Source: FEN-1219 sp039933105
GTDB lineage: Bacteria; Pseudomonadota; Gammaproteobacteria; Steroidobacterales; Rariloculaceae
NCBI GenBank assembly: GCA_039933105.1
Contig: JBDTOT010000022.1
Span: 1 to 64,000, forward strand
Direction of reading: 5' to 3'
DNA length: 64,000 nucleotides
In this document: one piece after another, positions 34,842 to 44,080 of the stretch
Numbering within the stretch: position 1 is the first letter of the stretch
How the letters are laid out: the number at the start of each line of letters is the position of its first letter
Program-made: the position numbers and the translations under genes
Notes under the pieces: generated by a model
Seen by the model: the letters and a program-made list of their open reading frames with translations, nothing else
What the model was told of the DNA's origin: nothing
Databases searched by the model: none

Positions 34842-36128
34842 GTGCTGAAAGCTCGGCAGAAAATCGGCAAGTACCGCATCGAGCGTCGCATCAACGACGG
34901 CCCGATCGCGGCCATCTACGAAGCCGTCGACACGATCCACGGTGCGCGCGTCGCTCTGAAGATTCCGCACGAGGGGTCGATGGACGAGCACTTCCTCGTC
35001 GATTTCAAGCGCGAGGCGCGGCTCGCGCAGCGGCTCGAGCATCCGAACATCTTGCCGATCCGCGATGCGTCGTTCATCGACGGCCGGTTCGTGATTGCGA
35101 TGCCGCTTGGCGAGCGCTCGCTCGAGGACCGAATGCGACAGCGTGTGTCGACCGATTCCGCGCTACATCTCGTCGAGCAGGCCGTGGCTGGCGTGGCCCA
35201 CGCGCACCAGCAGAGCGTGATTCACTGTGACATCAAGCCCGGCAATTTCATTCTGTTCGCGGGTAATCAGCTCAAGCTCACGGACTTCGGTTTCTCGAAG
35301 GTCGCGCAACGCACGCTGAAGGCCTCGGGCTCGGGCACCGTGGGCTACATTGCGCCGGAGCAGGCCGTGGGCCGGCCTCAATTCCAGTCCGACGTGTTCT
35401 CCCTCGGTCTCGTCATCTACGAGCTTCTGTCCGGCGACTTGCCGGAGTGGCCCTACGAGTGGCCCCCGCCCGGAATCAAGCGCGTACGCGAGAAGCTGCG
35501 CCCGAACCTCGTCGAATGGTTGCACCGCGCGATCGAGGTGCGTCCCGAGAACCGATTCAAGAATGCCGCGACGATGTACCGCGAGTTCAAACGGCTGCGC
35601 AACGCGTCGGTGAAGAAAAAGAAAGGCCGCCACAAGAAGGAAGACGATTCGAAGTTGTGGCAGAACGTGCTGTTTCGGGAGTTCCAGCGCAAGTACCGCA
35701 AGGTGCTCGAGACGCGCTACGAGTGCGGGCACTGCAACGGCCCAGTGTCCGAAGTCATGCAGCGCTGTCCGTGGTGCGGCGCCGAGCCGCCGCTCGATCG
35801 ACACGAGAGCCGCCATCCAGCCGAGTGCCCGCGCTGCCGTCGCGGCGTGAAGCTCGACTGGCACTACTGCCCCTCGTGCTATGGGCCGGGCTTCGAAGTC
35901 GAGACGACGCGGCGCTTCGCCGACAAGCGGTACGTGGCCAAGTGCCAGCAAGAGAAGTGCCGTGGGCCACTGATGGCGTTCATGCGTTACTGCCCGTGGT
36001 GTCGTTCCAAGATCAAGCGTCCGTGGAAGTTGCTGGGTGACACAACTCGTTGCCCGCACTGCCGCTCCGGCGTCGATACGAACTATTGGCACTACTGCCC
36101 GTGGTGCACGAAGGCGCTCGAGGTATGA
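34842..36128 (+). CDS. Ser/Thr protein kinase with four C-terminal zinc ribbons
   Basis: The likely start is GTG 34842 (428 residues); the upstream open frame overlaps the CDF gene and looks non-coding. The kinase domain (about 8-245) has VALK for ATP, HCDIKPGNF as catalytic loop (non-RD: Cys before Asp), DFGFSK and APEQ. The glycine loop is weak (INDGPIAAIYEAV). After a Lys-rich linker come four CxxC-type ribbons (about 294-424) in an A-B-A-B order. The stop overlaps the PP2C start (ATGA). With PP2C and TagH this is a PpkA-like type VI secretion signalling kinase. Confidence 0.85.
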   Translation: MLKARQKIGKYRIERRINDGPIAAIYEAVDTIHGARVALKIPHEGSMDEHFLVDFKREARLAQRLEHPNILPIRDASFIDGRFVIAMPLGERSLEDRMRQRVSTDSALHLVEQAVAGVAHAHQQSVIHCDIKPGNFILFAGNQLKLTDFGFSKVAQRTLKASGSGTVGYIAPEQAVGRPQFQSDVFSLGLVIYELLSGDLPEWPYEWPPPGIKRVREKLRPNLVEWLHRAIEVRPENRFKNAATMYREFKRLRNASVKKKKGRHKKEDDSKLWQNVLFREFQRKYRKVLETRYECGHCNGPVSEVMQRCPWCGAEPPLDRHESRHPAECPRCRRGVKLDWHYCPSCYGPGFEVETTRRFADKRYVAKCQQEKCRGPLMAFMRYCPWCRSKIKRPWKLLGDTTRCPHCRSGVDTNYWHYCPWCTKALEV

Positions 36129-36943
36129 AGGCCGACGGGCACGTGCAGCTGTTCTTGGGCGAGCGCGACATCGAGCGGGCCGATCGCTCGCTGCCGCACG
36201 GCGAGGTGTGCGTGCGCACGCTGCGATCGCCTGAAAAGCCGCGGTCGAATGAAGATGCTGCAGCGGTGATCCAGCTCGGTGACGGTTCACTCGTGCTGGC
36301 CGTGGCGGACGGCGTTGGCGGCATGCCGGCAGCGCGGGAAGCGTCTAACGCAGCGGTGCAGACGCTCGCGCGTGCGCTGCGCAAGCTGCCCGACGATACG
36401 CCGGATTTGCGGTCCGCCATCCTGGATGCTGTCGACAAGGCCAATCACAAGGTGCTTGAGCTCGCGCGCGGCGCTGCGACGACGCTCGTGGTCGCGCAGC
36501 TCGACGCCAAGCGCTTGCGCTCCTATCACGTCGGCGATTCGGAGCTGCTCGTCGTCGGGCAGCGTGGGCGCATCAAGCAACGCGTGGTGCCGCATTCGGT
36601 AACGGGGTTCGCCGTCGAGGCTGGGCTGCTAAACGAGAAGGAAGCTATGCGGCACAATCAGCGCCATCTGCTGTTCAACGTGATTGGTTCGCCCGACATG
36701 CGCGTCGAAGTGGGGCCGACGTTGCAGCTTGCCGTGCATGACACCGTGCTGCTCGCGAGCGACGGACTGTTCGACAACTTGTTCGTCGCCGAGATCGTCG
36801 ATTCTGTCTGTAGTGGTCCGCTCGTCGCCGCAGCGAACCGCTTGGTCGAGCGCGCGCAGAGGCGTATGCGAGGCGAGGCGAGAGCCGACATGCCCTGCAA
36901 GCCGGACGATCTGACGGTCGTATTGTTTCGCCCGCGCCGCTAG
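36125..36943 (+). CDS. PP2C-family Ser/Thr phosphatase (PppA-like)
   Basis: The 272-residue protein from ATG 36125 has the PP2C metal motifs: RSNEDAAAV, LAVADGVGGMP, YHVGDSELLVV and LLASDGLFDNLF, with a late PDDLTVVLF. These Asp residues bind Mn2+/Mg2+ in the active site. The start overlaps the kinase stop by 4 nt, so kinase and phosphatase are made together and probably oppose each other on the same target, as in the PpkA-PppA pair. The FHA gene downstream (convergent) is the expected phospho-Thr reader. Confidence 0.93.
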   Translation: MKADGHVQLFLGERDIERADRSLPHGEVCVRTLRSPEKPRSNEDAAAVIQLGDGSLVLAVADGVGGMPAAREASNAAVQTLARALRKLPDDTPDLRSAILDAVDKANHKVLELARGAATTLVVAQLDAKRLRSYHVGDSELLVVGQRGRIKQRVVPHSVTGFAVEAGLLNEKEAMRHNQRHLLFNVIGSPDMRVEVGPTLQLAVHDTVLLASDGLFDNLFVAEIVDSVCSGPLVAAANRLVERAQRRMRGEARADMPCKPDDLTVVLFRPRR

Positions 36944-36958
36944 CGCCGGCGGCGCGAC

Positions 36959-38410
36959 TCAGGCGAGTTTCGTGTTCGAACCCTTGGCAACCGATCTCGG
37001 CGCCGCGCGCGAGTCTTCGTTCTCGTACGCGCGCGTGAGATCTTCCAGGAATTGCTGCGGAAGCTGTCCCGGCTGGCCGTTCGCGACCACCTGATACAGA
37101 TCCTTGAACAGATCCCAGTACTTCAGCTTGTTCGCAGCGTTCATGATGCCGCGCTTGCCATTCGAGAACTTGCTCTCGAGATCTTCGGGGTCGAGCCGGC
37201 CGATGTAGTCGCTGACCGCCGTGCGCATGGCAGCCAAGAGATGTTGCTGGTGCTGCTTGATGTCGCCGAAGGTTTCGCGGACCGCTTCGATTGCGCCCAG
37301 GTACTCGCCTGACTGACGGAACAGCAGGTTCGTCAGTGCTTCCTCCACGCTCGCCGAGAACTTCAGCGGATTGTTGCGCTGCGGCTGGATCGTGGTGGTC
37401 GGAACGCGTAACGCATTCTTTTGGTCTGCGCGCAGGTGCAGGTTCTCACTCACGCCGAGGATGACCTCGCGCATGATTTGACCGAGACGGTGCAGCGTCT
37501 GCTCGGTCTGCTTGTCGTCGAGCTTCAGCGCCGGCAGACCGGCGCCGCGGAAGAACGCGTCCAAGGCAACGGCAGAACCGGTCGCGGCCGCGCTAGCCGT
37601 CGGGCGCGCAGTGGCGGCGCTCGCCGCAGGCTCGCCTTTGGGCGGCGCGCTCCGCTCTGCAGGTCGCGCGCTCGAGACGGCGGGCGTAGCCGGCGAAGCT
37701 TTGGATTTCGGTACGGGACCCTTCGGTTTCGGCGGCGGATTCGGCGGTGGCTTTCGCGTCGCCTTGATGTGCGCGGCGGCGCTCACGGTCGGCGGTGCGG
37801 GGCGAATCGGGGGCGGATCAGCGCTGACTTCGACGTGTGGTCGCGCCTTCGGTTTCGGCGGCGGATACTCGGCGAGCGTCAGGTTCGCTCCATTCGCCGC
37901 GTGCTGCTTCGCCGCCTTGCGTGCATCCGACTGATCGGCTTCTTCGTCGATCATCCATTCGATGCCAACGGCCGTGATCTCGTGTCCCGGCAAGAGGTCG
38001 GCGCGCGTTGGATCGGGAGGCGGCACGCGTTGAGCTTTCGATACGGGGTCTTCGTGGGTGCCCGTGAACTGGGCGCCGGTGTTGTCCTCGCCGAGGATCT
38101 CGACTTGCATCTCGTATTCGCCGATGCGCAGGCGGTCGCCAGTGAATAATCGCTGAGGGTTGCCGCGGCCGACGGGCTGCTCCGCATCGTTGACGTAAAC
38201 GCCGTTCGTAGAGCTGTCGACGACGTAGTAGCTGCCGGATCGATAGTCGATGCTCGCATGGCGGCTCGACAGGTAACGTTGTCCGTCGGGGAGCACCCAG
38301 TCGCTCTCGAGTGAACGGCCGATCGTGCCACCCGAATGGCCGAATTCACGCATGCCGCGTTCGCCGAGGCTTTGCCGGTGACGACTGACGATTTGCAGAC
38401 GCAGTGACAT
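36959..38410 (-). CDS. tagH: TagH/Fha-like FHA-domain protein of type VI secretion
   Basis: The 483-residue protein from ATG 38410 has an N-terminal FHA domain (about 1-100) with phospho-Thr-binding motifs GRS (31-33), SSRH (48-51) and STNG (67-70). A long Pro/Ala/Lys-rich linker runs to about residue 280. The C-terminal TagH-type domain has FFRGAGLPALKLDD, a NNPLKFSASVEEALTNLL segment, YLGAIEAVRETFGDIKQHQ and LDPEDLESKF. In known systems Fha/TagH is the phosphorylation target that activates secretion. No structural T6SS genes are in the window. Confidence 0.9.
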   Translation of the reverse strand: MSLRLQIVSRHRQSLGERGMREFGHSGGTIGRSLESDWVLPDGQRYLSSRHASIDYRSGSYYVVDSSTNGVYVNDAEQPVGRGNPQRLFTGDRLRIGEYEMQVEILGEDNTGAQFTGTHEDPVSKAQRVPPPDPTRADLLPGHEITAVGIEWMIDEEADQSDARKAAKQHAANGANLTLAEYPPPKPKARPHVEVSADPPPIRPAPPTVSAAAHIKATRKPPPNPPPKPKGPVPKSKASPATPAVSSARPAERSAPPKGEPAASAATARPTASAAATGSAVALDAFFRGAGLPALKLDDKQTEQTLHRLGQIMREVILGVSENLHLRADQKNALRVPTTTIQPQRNNPLKFSASVEEALTNLLFRQSGEYLGAIEAVRETFGDIKQHQQHLLAAMRTAVSDYIGRLDPEDLESKFSNGKRGIMNAANKLKYWDLFKDLYQVVANGQPGQLPQQFLEDLTRAYENEDSRAAPRSVAKGSNTKLA

Positions 38411-38579
38411 ATCGGTCCTTGATTGCGGGCGTACCACCACTTTTCAGCCGTACGTGGCTCCCCCGCGCGCGAGTCTAGCTCCGCGCGTGTGCTCCTCTAA
38501 GCGCCGCGCTTCGTTACTGTGACAAGGCTCTCAGAAGTCCTGTGCTAAGCTCCGTTTGCCTCATCAGGATCGCTAACGC

Positions 38580-38930
38580 ATGGCCGCCAAGCCCATCTAC
38601 AAAGTTCTGTTCGTGAATCAGGGCAAGGTTTATGAAATCTATGCTCGGCGCGTCACGCAGACGGGCACATTGTTCGGATTCGTCGAGGTCGAAGAGCTGA
38701 TATTCGATGCGCGCCAGTCTGTCGTCGTCGATCCTTCCGTCGAACGGCTGCAAATCGAGTTCGCGGGCGTCAAGAAAACGTATCTGCCGATGCACTACGT
38801 GCTGCGGATCGACGAGGTCGATAAACAGGGCGTGGGCAAGATCACGGCCGCCGAGGGCGGTAACGTGGCGCAGTTTCCAATGCCTTTGTACTCGCCGCAG
38901 GGAACCAAGGGTGGCCCACAGGAGCATTGA
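38580..38930 (+). CDS. DUF1820-family protein
   Basis: The 116-residue protein shows the family's full pattern: KPIYKVLFVNQGKVYEIYAR, LFGFVEVEELIFDAR, VVDPSVERLQIEFAGVKKTY and LPMHYVLRIDEVDKQGVGKI. It is a small cytoplasmic protein conserved in gammaproteobacteria, of unknown function. It lies 36 nt before the MBL hydrolase gene, probably on one transcript. Confidence 0.93.
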   Translation: MAAKPIYKVLFVNQGKVYEIYARRVTQTGTLFGFVEVEELIFDARQSVVVDPSVERLQIEFAGVKKTYLPMHYVLRIDEVDKQGVGKITAAEGGNVAQFPMPLYSPQGTKGGPQEH

Positions 38931-38966
38931 GCAGCAGGGCGAGGCTCCCTCCGCGCGGTTTTCCGG

Positions 38967-39728
38967 ATGACGTTGCGTTTCGCGGCGCTCGGCAGCGGCA
39001 GTCGTGGCAATTCGGCTCTCGTCGAATACGGCTCCACGCTGTTGATGGTCGACTGCGGGCTGCCGCGCAAAATCATCGAGGAGCGTTTGCGGGCGGTAGA
39101 TCGTGAGCCGCGTGACGTAACTGCGATCCTCGTCACGCATGAGCACACCGATCACTCGCATGGCGTCGCCGCGTTCGCACGCCGATACGCGACGCCGCTA
39201 TGGATGACGCCAGGCACCGCGAGCGCGATCTCGGGTCTCGTCAGCGTGAACACGCTCAACCCGCATCGCGAGCTGACGATCGGCGGCATCGACGTGAAGC
39301 CGTATCCCGTGCCGCACGACGCGCGCGAGCCCTGCCAGTTCACGTTCGAAGCGGGTGGCCGCCGCCTCGGCATGCTGACAGATGCGGGGCACGTGACGCC
39401 GCACATGGTCGAGCGGCTCACGGGCTGCGACGCACTCGCACTCGAGTGCAATCACGATCTCGATTCGCTGCAGCGCGGACCGTACCCTGAGTCATTGAAG
39501 ACTCGGGTGTCGTCGCGATTCGGCCATCTAAACAATGGCCAAACTAACGAGCTCCTGCAACGCCTCGACCCGACGCGTGTTCAGTGGGTCATGGGCCTGC
39601 ACCTCTCCGAGCGCAACAACACTCCGGAACACGTGCGCGCCACACTCAAGACCGCGCTCGAGAAGGCGCGCTATCCACTGCATCTCGCCACGCAAGACGC
39701 ACCGACGCAGTGGTTCGACCTCGACTGA
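38967..39728 (+). CDS. MBL-fold metallo-hydrolase (YycJ/WalJ-like)
   Basis: The 253-residue protein opens with MTLRFAALGSGSRGNSALVEY, the GSGSxGN start typical of YycJ/WalJ proteins. It has an intact zinc site HEHTDH (H58, H60, D62, H63), then LTDAGHVTPHMVERL and HDLDSL. The end GLHLSERNNTPEHVRATL carries the late His ligand. WalJ-like proteins are 5'-3' exonuclease-type hydrolases; the cell role here is unknown. It shows what an intact site looks like beside the degenerate one at 10379-11323. Confidence 0.92.
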   Translation: MTLRFAALGSGSRGNSALVEYGSTLLMVDCGLPRKIIEERLRAVDREPRDVTAILVTHEHTDHSHGVAAFARRYATPLWMTPGTASAISGLVSVNTLNPHRELTIGGIDVKPYPVPHDAREPCQFTFEAGGRRLGMLTDAGHVTPHMVERLTGCDALALECNHDLDSLQRGPYPESLKTRVSSRFGHLNNGQTNELLQRLDPTRVQWVMGLHLSERNNTPEHVRATLKTALEKARYPLHLATQDAPTQWFDLD

Positions 39729-39765
39729 CCGTGTGCAGCTGCTGTGCCGGCCCGCGCCGATTCGG

Positions 39766-39771
39766 TAGAAT
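39766..39771 (+). promoter_or_regulatory. Possible -10 element of purL
   Basis: TAGAAT within TCGGTAGAATGCG lies 40 nt before ATG 39811. The -35 region is a poor match. It is the best candidate between the MBL gene and purL. Confidence 0.4.
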
Positions 39772-39810
39772 GCGCGTGCCTTTCAGCCGCTTGAGCTCCA
39801 GATACCACCC

Positions 39811-42800
39811 ATGACGATGCTGCAGTTGGCCGGTCCTCCGGCAGCGACTGCCTTCCGCCTCAAAAAGCTCCGCGCCGAGCTGCGGGCGCTGGCCCCGACG
39901 ATTACTGACGTGATCGTGTACTTCGAGCACTACGTGTCGCTCGCGCAACCGCTGAACGCGGCGCAGGAGCGCGTGCTGGGTGCGTTGCTCGATTACGGGG
40001 ACGGAGCGGTGACGCCAACCGGTGGGCGCCAGCGTATCTATGTGGTGCCGCGCCTCGGCACCATCTCGCCGTGGGCTTCGAAAGCCACGGACATCGCGCG
40101 GCTCTGCTCGCTGCCGGTGCGTCGCGTGGAGCGCGGCCGCGTGTACGAGCTCGCCGTTGGCGCAGCGCTCGCGGCGGCGGAGCAGAAACGAATTGCGCCG
40201 CTGCTGCACGACCGCATGACCGAGACGCTGCTGGCGGAGCCGCCGACGCGCGCCACGCTATTCGCCGATCATGAGCCTCGACGGGTTCGCAGCGTCAACG
40301 TGCTCGGCGGCGGTCGCGCGGCGCTCGAACGGGCGAACGGCGAGCTTGGTCTAGCGCTCTCGAGCGATGAGATCGAATATCTCGCGGCACAGTTCACCGT
40401 CTTGGCGCGCAACCCCACCGACGTCGAGCTCATGATGTTCGCGCAGGCAAACTCTGAGCATTGCCGGCACAAAATCTTCAACGCCGATTGGCTGATCGAC
40501 GGCAAGGCTGCGCCGAAGAGCTTGTTTGCGATGATCCGCAACACCCATGCGCGCGCACCGGGTGGCGTGCTGTCGGCGTACTCGGACAATTCGGCCGTCG
40601 TCGCGGGCGCGGACAGCCGCTGGTTCTGGCCGGATCCTTCCACCGGCGTGTACGGTTATCACGCCGAGCCCGTGCATCTCGTGATGAAGGTCGAGACGCA
40701 CAACCATCCGACCGCCATCTCGCCGTTCCCCGGCGCGTCTACCGGGTCCGGTGGTGAGATTCGCGATGAAGGTGCGACGGGCCGCGGCGCGAAGCCGAAG
40801 GCGGGCCTCGTCGGCTTCACGGTCTCGCATCTCGACGTACCGGGGTGGCGCCAGCCGTGGGAGCGGGCGCTGCCGGGCAAGCCCGATCGCATCGCATCGC
40901 CGCTCTCGATCATGCTCGACGGGCCGATCGGTGCTGCGAGCTTCAACAACGAATTCGGCCGGCCGAATCTCGCGGGCTACTTCCGCACCAGCTTGATCGA
41001 GGCCGGTGGTGTGTGGCGGGGCTATCACAAACCGATCATGATCGCCGGCGGTCTCGGCAACATCCGCGCGCCCAACGTCGCGAAGGGCAAGCCGGGCCCC
41101 GGTGCGAAGCTCATCGTGCTCGGCGGGCCGGCCATGCTGATCGGTCTGGGCGGTGGGGCCGCTTCCTCGCAGGGCAGCGGCGCGGGCGAAGCGGAGCTCG
41201 ACTTCGCGTCGGTGCAGCGCGGCAATCCCGAGATGCAACGACGCGCGCAGGAAGTCATCGACGCGTGCTGGGCGCTCGGCGACGAAAATCCAATCGGGGC
41301 CATTCACGACATCGGCGCCGGCGGGCTCTCGAACGCCGTACCCGAGATCGTAGACCACAGCGATTGTGGCGCAGTGATCGACCTGCGCGCGATTCCGAAC
41401 GACGAGCCCGGCATGAGCCCGATGGAGCTCTGGTGCAACGAATCGCAAGAGCGTTACATGCTGACGATCGATGCGGCGGATGTGCCGCGGTTCGTCGCGA
41501 TCTGCGAGCGCGAACGCTGCCCGTATGCCGTGCTCGGTGAGCTCACCGCGAAGAAAGACTTGATCGTGCGTGACTCGGCCCTCGGCAACGAGCCCGTAGC
41601 CATGCCAATGGAAGTGCTGTTCGGCAAGCCGCCGAAGATGACGCGCAAAGCCACGCGTGCGGAGTTCACCGCGCCCATATGGCGGCGCGAGCAGCTGCGG
41701 CTGGATGCCGCCGTCGAACGCGTGCTCGCGTTCCCGGCCGTGGCCGACAAGAGCTTTCTCATTCATATAGGCGACCGCACGGTCGGCGGCCTGGTCGCAC
41801 GCGATCAGCTGGTCGGTCCGTGGCAGGTGCCGGTCAGCGACGCGGCCGTCACCGCGTCGGCGTACGAGGGTTACACGGGCGAGGCGTTTGCGATGGGCGA
41901 GCGAACGCCGGTCGCGATCCACGACGGCCCGGCCTCTGCGCGGCTTGCAGTAGCAGAGTCGGTGCTGAACATAGCGGCGGCCGATGTCGCGGCCCTCGGC
42001 GACATTCGGTTGTCGGCGAACTGGATGGCGGCGGCCGGCCACGCGAATGACGATTACGCGTTGTATGCGATGGTCCGCGCCGTAGGCGAGGAGCTGTGCC
42101 CCGCGCTCGGCATTGCCGTACCGGTCGGCAAGGACTCGCTGTCGATGCGCACGGTATGGAACGAAGGCGGCAAGGAGCGCGCCGTGACGGCGCCGGTGTC
42201 GCTGATCGTGTCGGCGTTCGCTCCGGTGCGCGACATCCGCCGCACGCTTACGCCTGAGCTAAAACCCGAGTCGGGGTCCGCGCTCGTGCTGATTGATCTT
42301 GCGAATGGGGCGCAGCGTCTCGGCGGCTCGTGTTTGGCGCAGGCCTATGGTCAGTACGGAGGCGCGCCACCGGACCTCGACGATCCGCAGCGCCTGATCG
42401 CGTTCTTCGCAGCACAACGCGAGCTGCGCGAAGCTGGATTGCTGCTCGCGTACCACGACCGCTCCGACGGCGGTGTGTTCGCGACCTTGGTCGAGATGGC
42501 TTTCGCCGCACACGGGGGCCTCGACATCGAGCTGCCCGCCGCTGCGACCGATGCCGTCGCTTATTTGTTCGCCGAGGAGCTCGGTGTCGTCGTGCAGGTG
42601 CGCGACGCCGACTTGCCTGCGGTGCAGCGCGTGCTGGCCGCGCACGATCTTTCTCACACGGTGGTGGCGCGCGTGGCTGCGCATGACGACGTGGTCGTGC
42701 GCCGCTCGGGCGCGGACCTCTTTCGCGCGTCGCGCGTCGACTTGCAGCGTCAGTGGTCGCAGCTCACGTATCGGATGCAAGCACTGCGCGACGATCCCGA

Positions 42801-43680
42801 CTGCGCACGCGAAGCGTATGAGAGCGCGCTCGATCCCGCCGATCCAGGGCTGAATGCGAAGCTCACGTTCGCGCTGCCGAGCGAGCATCGCGCGGGCGCG
42901 CGCGGCGCACGGCCGAAGGTGGCGGTGCTGCGTGAGCAGGGTGTGAACGGCCAGCGCGAGATGGCGGCTACGCTCGATCGAGCGGGGTTCGAAGCCCACG
43001 ACGTACATATGAGCGATCTGCTCAGTGGTAGCAAGAACCTCGACGAGTATCGCGGCGTGATTGCGTGCGGCGGATTCTCGTACGGCGATGTGCTGGGCGC
43101 GGGCGAGGGCTGGGCCAAGACGATTCTGTATCACGACGGCGTGCGACGGATGTTCACGGAGTTCTTCGCGCGACCTGACGCGTTCGGACTCGGTGTGTGC
43201 AACGGCTGCCAGATGCTGGCCGCGCTGCGCGAGCTGATTCCGGGCACTGAGAACTGGCCGAAGTTCCTGCGCAATCGTTCGGATCAGTTCGAGGCGCGGT
43301 TGTCGCTCGTCGAAGTCGTCGAGAGCCCGTCCGTGCTGTTGAAGGGCATGGCGGGTTCGCGGATCCCGATTGTGACGGCGCATGGCGAAGGCCGCGCGGC
43401 GTTCGCGTCGGACGAGGCGCTTGCACGCTGCGATGCGTCGCTGACGTCGCTGCGTTTCGTGACGAACCGCGGCGACGTGGCAGAGCGCTACCCGGCGAAC
43501 CCCAACGGCTCGCCGCGTGGCATCGCTGGTCTTTGTAATGCCGACGGCCGCATCACGATCACGATGCCGCACCCCGAGCGCGTATTCCGCACGACGCAGC
43601 TTTCCTGGCACCCGGCGGAGTGGGGCGAGTGCTCGCCGTGGCAGCAGCTCTTCGACAACGCTCGAACCTGGGTGGGTTGA
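39811..43680 (+). CDS. purL: Phosphoribosylformylglycinamidine synthase, single-chain PurL
   Basis: The 1289-residue enzyme catalyses the fourth step of purine synthesis (FGAR + glutamine + ATP to FGAM). It has the long proteobacterial layout: an N-terminal PurS-like domain, a linker, two AIRS-like synthetase halves and a C-terminal glutaminase. Motifs include FAQANSEHCRHKIFNA, KVETHNHPTAISPFPGASTG, RDEGATGRGAKPKAG, a CGGFSYGD and the nucleophile Cys in LGVCNGCQML (about residue 1130), then MPHPERVFR. ATG 39811 or ATG 39817 could start it. Confidence 0.97.
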   Translation: MTMLQLAGPPAATAFRLKKLRAELRALAPTITDVIVYFEHYVSLAQPLNAAQERVLGALLDYGDGAVTPTGGRQRIYVVPRLGTISPWASKATDIARLCSLPVRRVERGRVYELAVGAALAAAEQKRIAPLLHDRMTETLLAEPPTRATLFADHEPRRVRSVNVLGGGRAALERANGELGLALSSDEIEYLAAQFTVLARNPTDVELMMFAQANSEHCRHKIFNADWLIDGKAAPKSLFAMIRNTHARAPGGVLSAYSDNSAVVAGADSRWFWPDPSTGVYGYHAEPVHLVMKVETHNHPTAISPFPGASTGSGGEIRDEGATGRGAKPKAGLVGFTVSHLDVPGWRQPWERALPGKPDRIASPLSIMLDGPIGAASFNNEFGRPNLAGYFRTSLIEAGGVWRGYHKPIMIAGGLGNIRAPNVAKGKPGPGAKLIVLGGPAMLIGLGGGAASSQGSGAGEAELDFASVQRGNPEMQRRAQEVIDACWALGDENPIGAIHDIGAGGLSNAVPEIVDHSDCGAVIDLRAIPNDEPGMSPMELWCNESQERYMLTIDAADVPRFVAICERERCPYAVLGELTAKKDLIVRDSALGNEPVAMPMEVLFGKPPKMTRKATRAEFTAPIWRREQLRLDAAVERVLAFPAVADKSFLIHIGDRTVGGLVARDQLVGPWQVPVSDAAVTASAYEGYTGEAFAMGERTPVAIHDGPASARLAVAESVLNIAAADVAALGDIRLSANWMAAAGHANDDYALYAMVRAVGEELCPALGIAVPVGKDSLSMRTVWNEGGKERAVTAPVSLIVSAFAPVRDIRRTLTPELKPESGSALVLIDLANGAQRLGGSCLAQAYGQYGGAPPDLDDPQRLIAFFAAQRELREAGLLLAYHDRSDGGVFATLVEMAFAAHGGLDIELPAAATDAVAYLFAEELGVVVQVRDADLPAVQRVLAAHDLSHTVVARVAAHDDVVVRRSGADLFRASRVDLQRQWSQLTYRMQALRDDPDCAREAYESALDPADPGLNAKLTFALPSEHRAGARGARPKVAVLREQGVNGQREMAATLDRAGFEAHDVHMSDLLSGSKNLDEYRGVIACGGFSYGDVLGAGEGWAKTILYHDGVRRMFTEFFARPDAFGLGVCNGCQMLAALRELIPGTENWPKFLRNRSDQFEARLSLVEVVESPSVLLKGMAGSRIPIVTAHGEGRAAFASDEALARCDASLTSLRFVTNRGDVAERYPANPNGSPRGIAGLCNADGRITITMPHPERVFRTTQLSWHPAEWGECSPWQQLFDNARTWVG

Positions 43681-44080
43681 GAGTCGCGCGCGGCCGGCCT
43701 CTAGGAGCACGCCGCGTCACGTCTGTCGGTAAGCGGCGACACACTAAATCGCGGGCAGCGCAGCGTTTGGCCGTTTGCAAGCCATGAAACTGTAGGCAAC
43801 CGCCGACAAACGCGTCGGCGTTCCCCTGCTTGCGCGCAGCATGAAGCCAGTAATGGCGCGGCCTCCGCCCGTCGTCGTGCGCGTGGCACGGAACGTGCTC
43901 CCTTTCGCGGAGTTGGCCAACCGGCCGAAGAGTTGAGACCTGGCTCATAGACCCATGGCGGGACAAGCCCATAAGGTGGCGGCGGCGCGTGAGAAATATG
44001 TCTCCACTGGCGTGGCGTTACGGTTGCGGCGGGGAACGCCGCGCCGAGAGCTGACGTGCTGGAAGCGAAGGACTGCGTAG
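43681..44080. other. 400-bp non-coding stretch with one strong hairpin
   Basis: I see no supported gene between purL and the TlpA-like gene. A perfect 7-bp stem (CGCCGAC-AAACGC-GTCGGCG, 43801-43820) followed by TTCCCCT is the only clear structure. Its U-tract is poor, so it is at best a weak purL terminator. No riboswitch motif was recognised, although the length would allow a small RNA or leader. Confidence 0.35.

Noticed and set aside
40351..42042. 563-codon minus-strand frame opposite purL
   Set aside because: It is antisense to a perfectly conserved PurL and Arg/Asp/His-rich; no domain is recognised.
43801..43820. Rho-independent terminator for purL
   Set aside because: The stem is perfect, but it lies 120 nt after the stop and is followed by TTCCCCT rather than a T-tract, so it is kept only as a note in the non-coding stretch.
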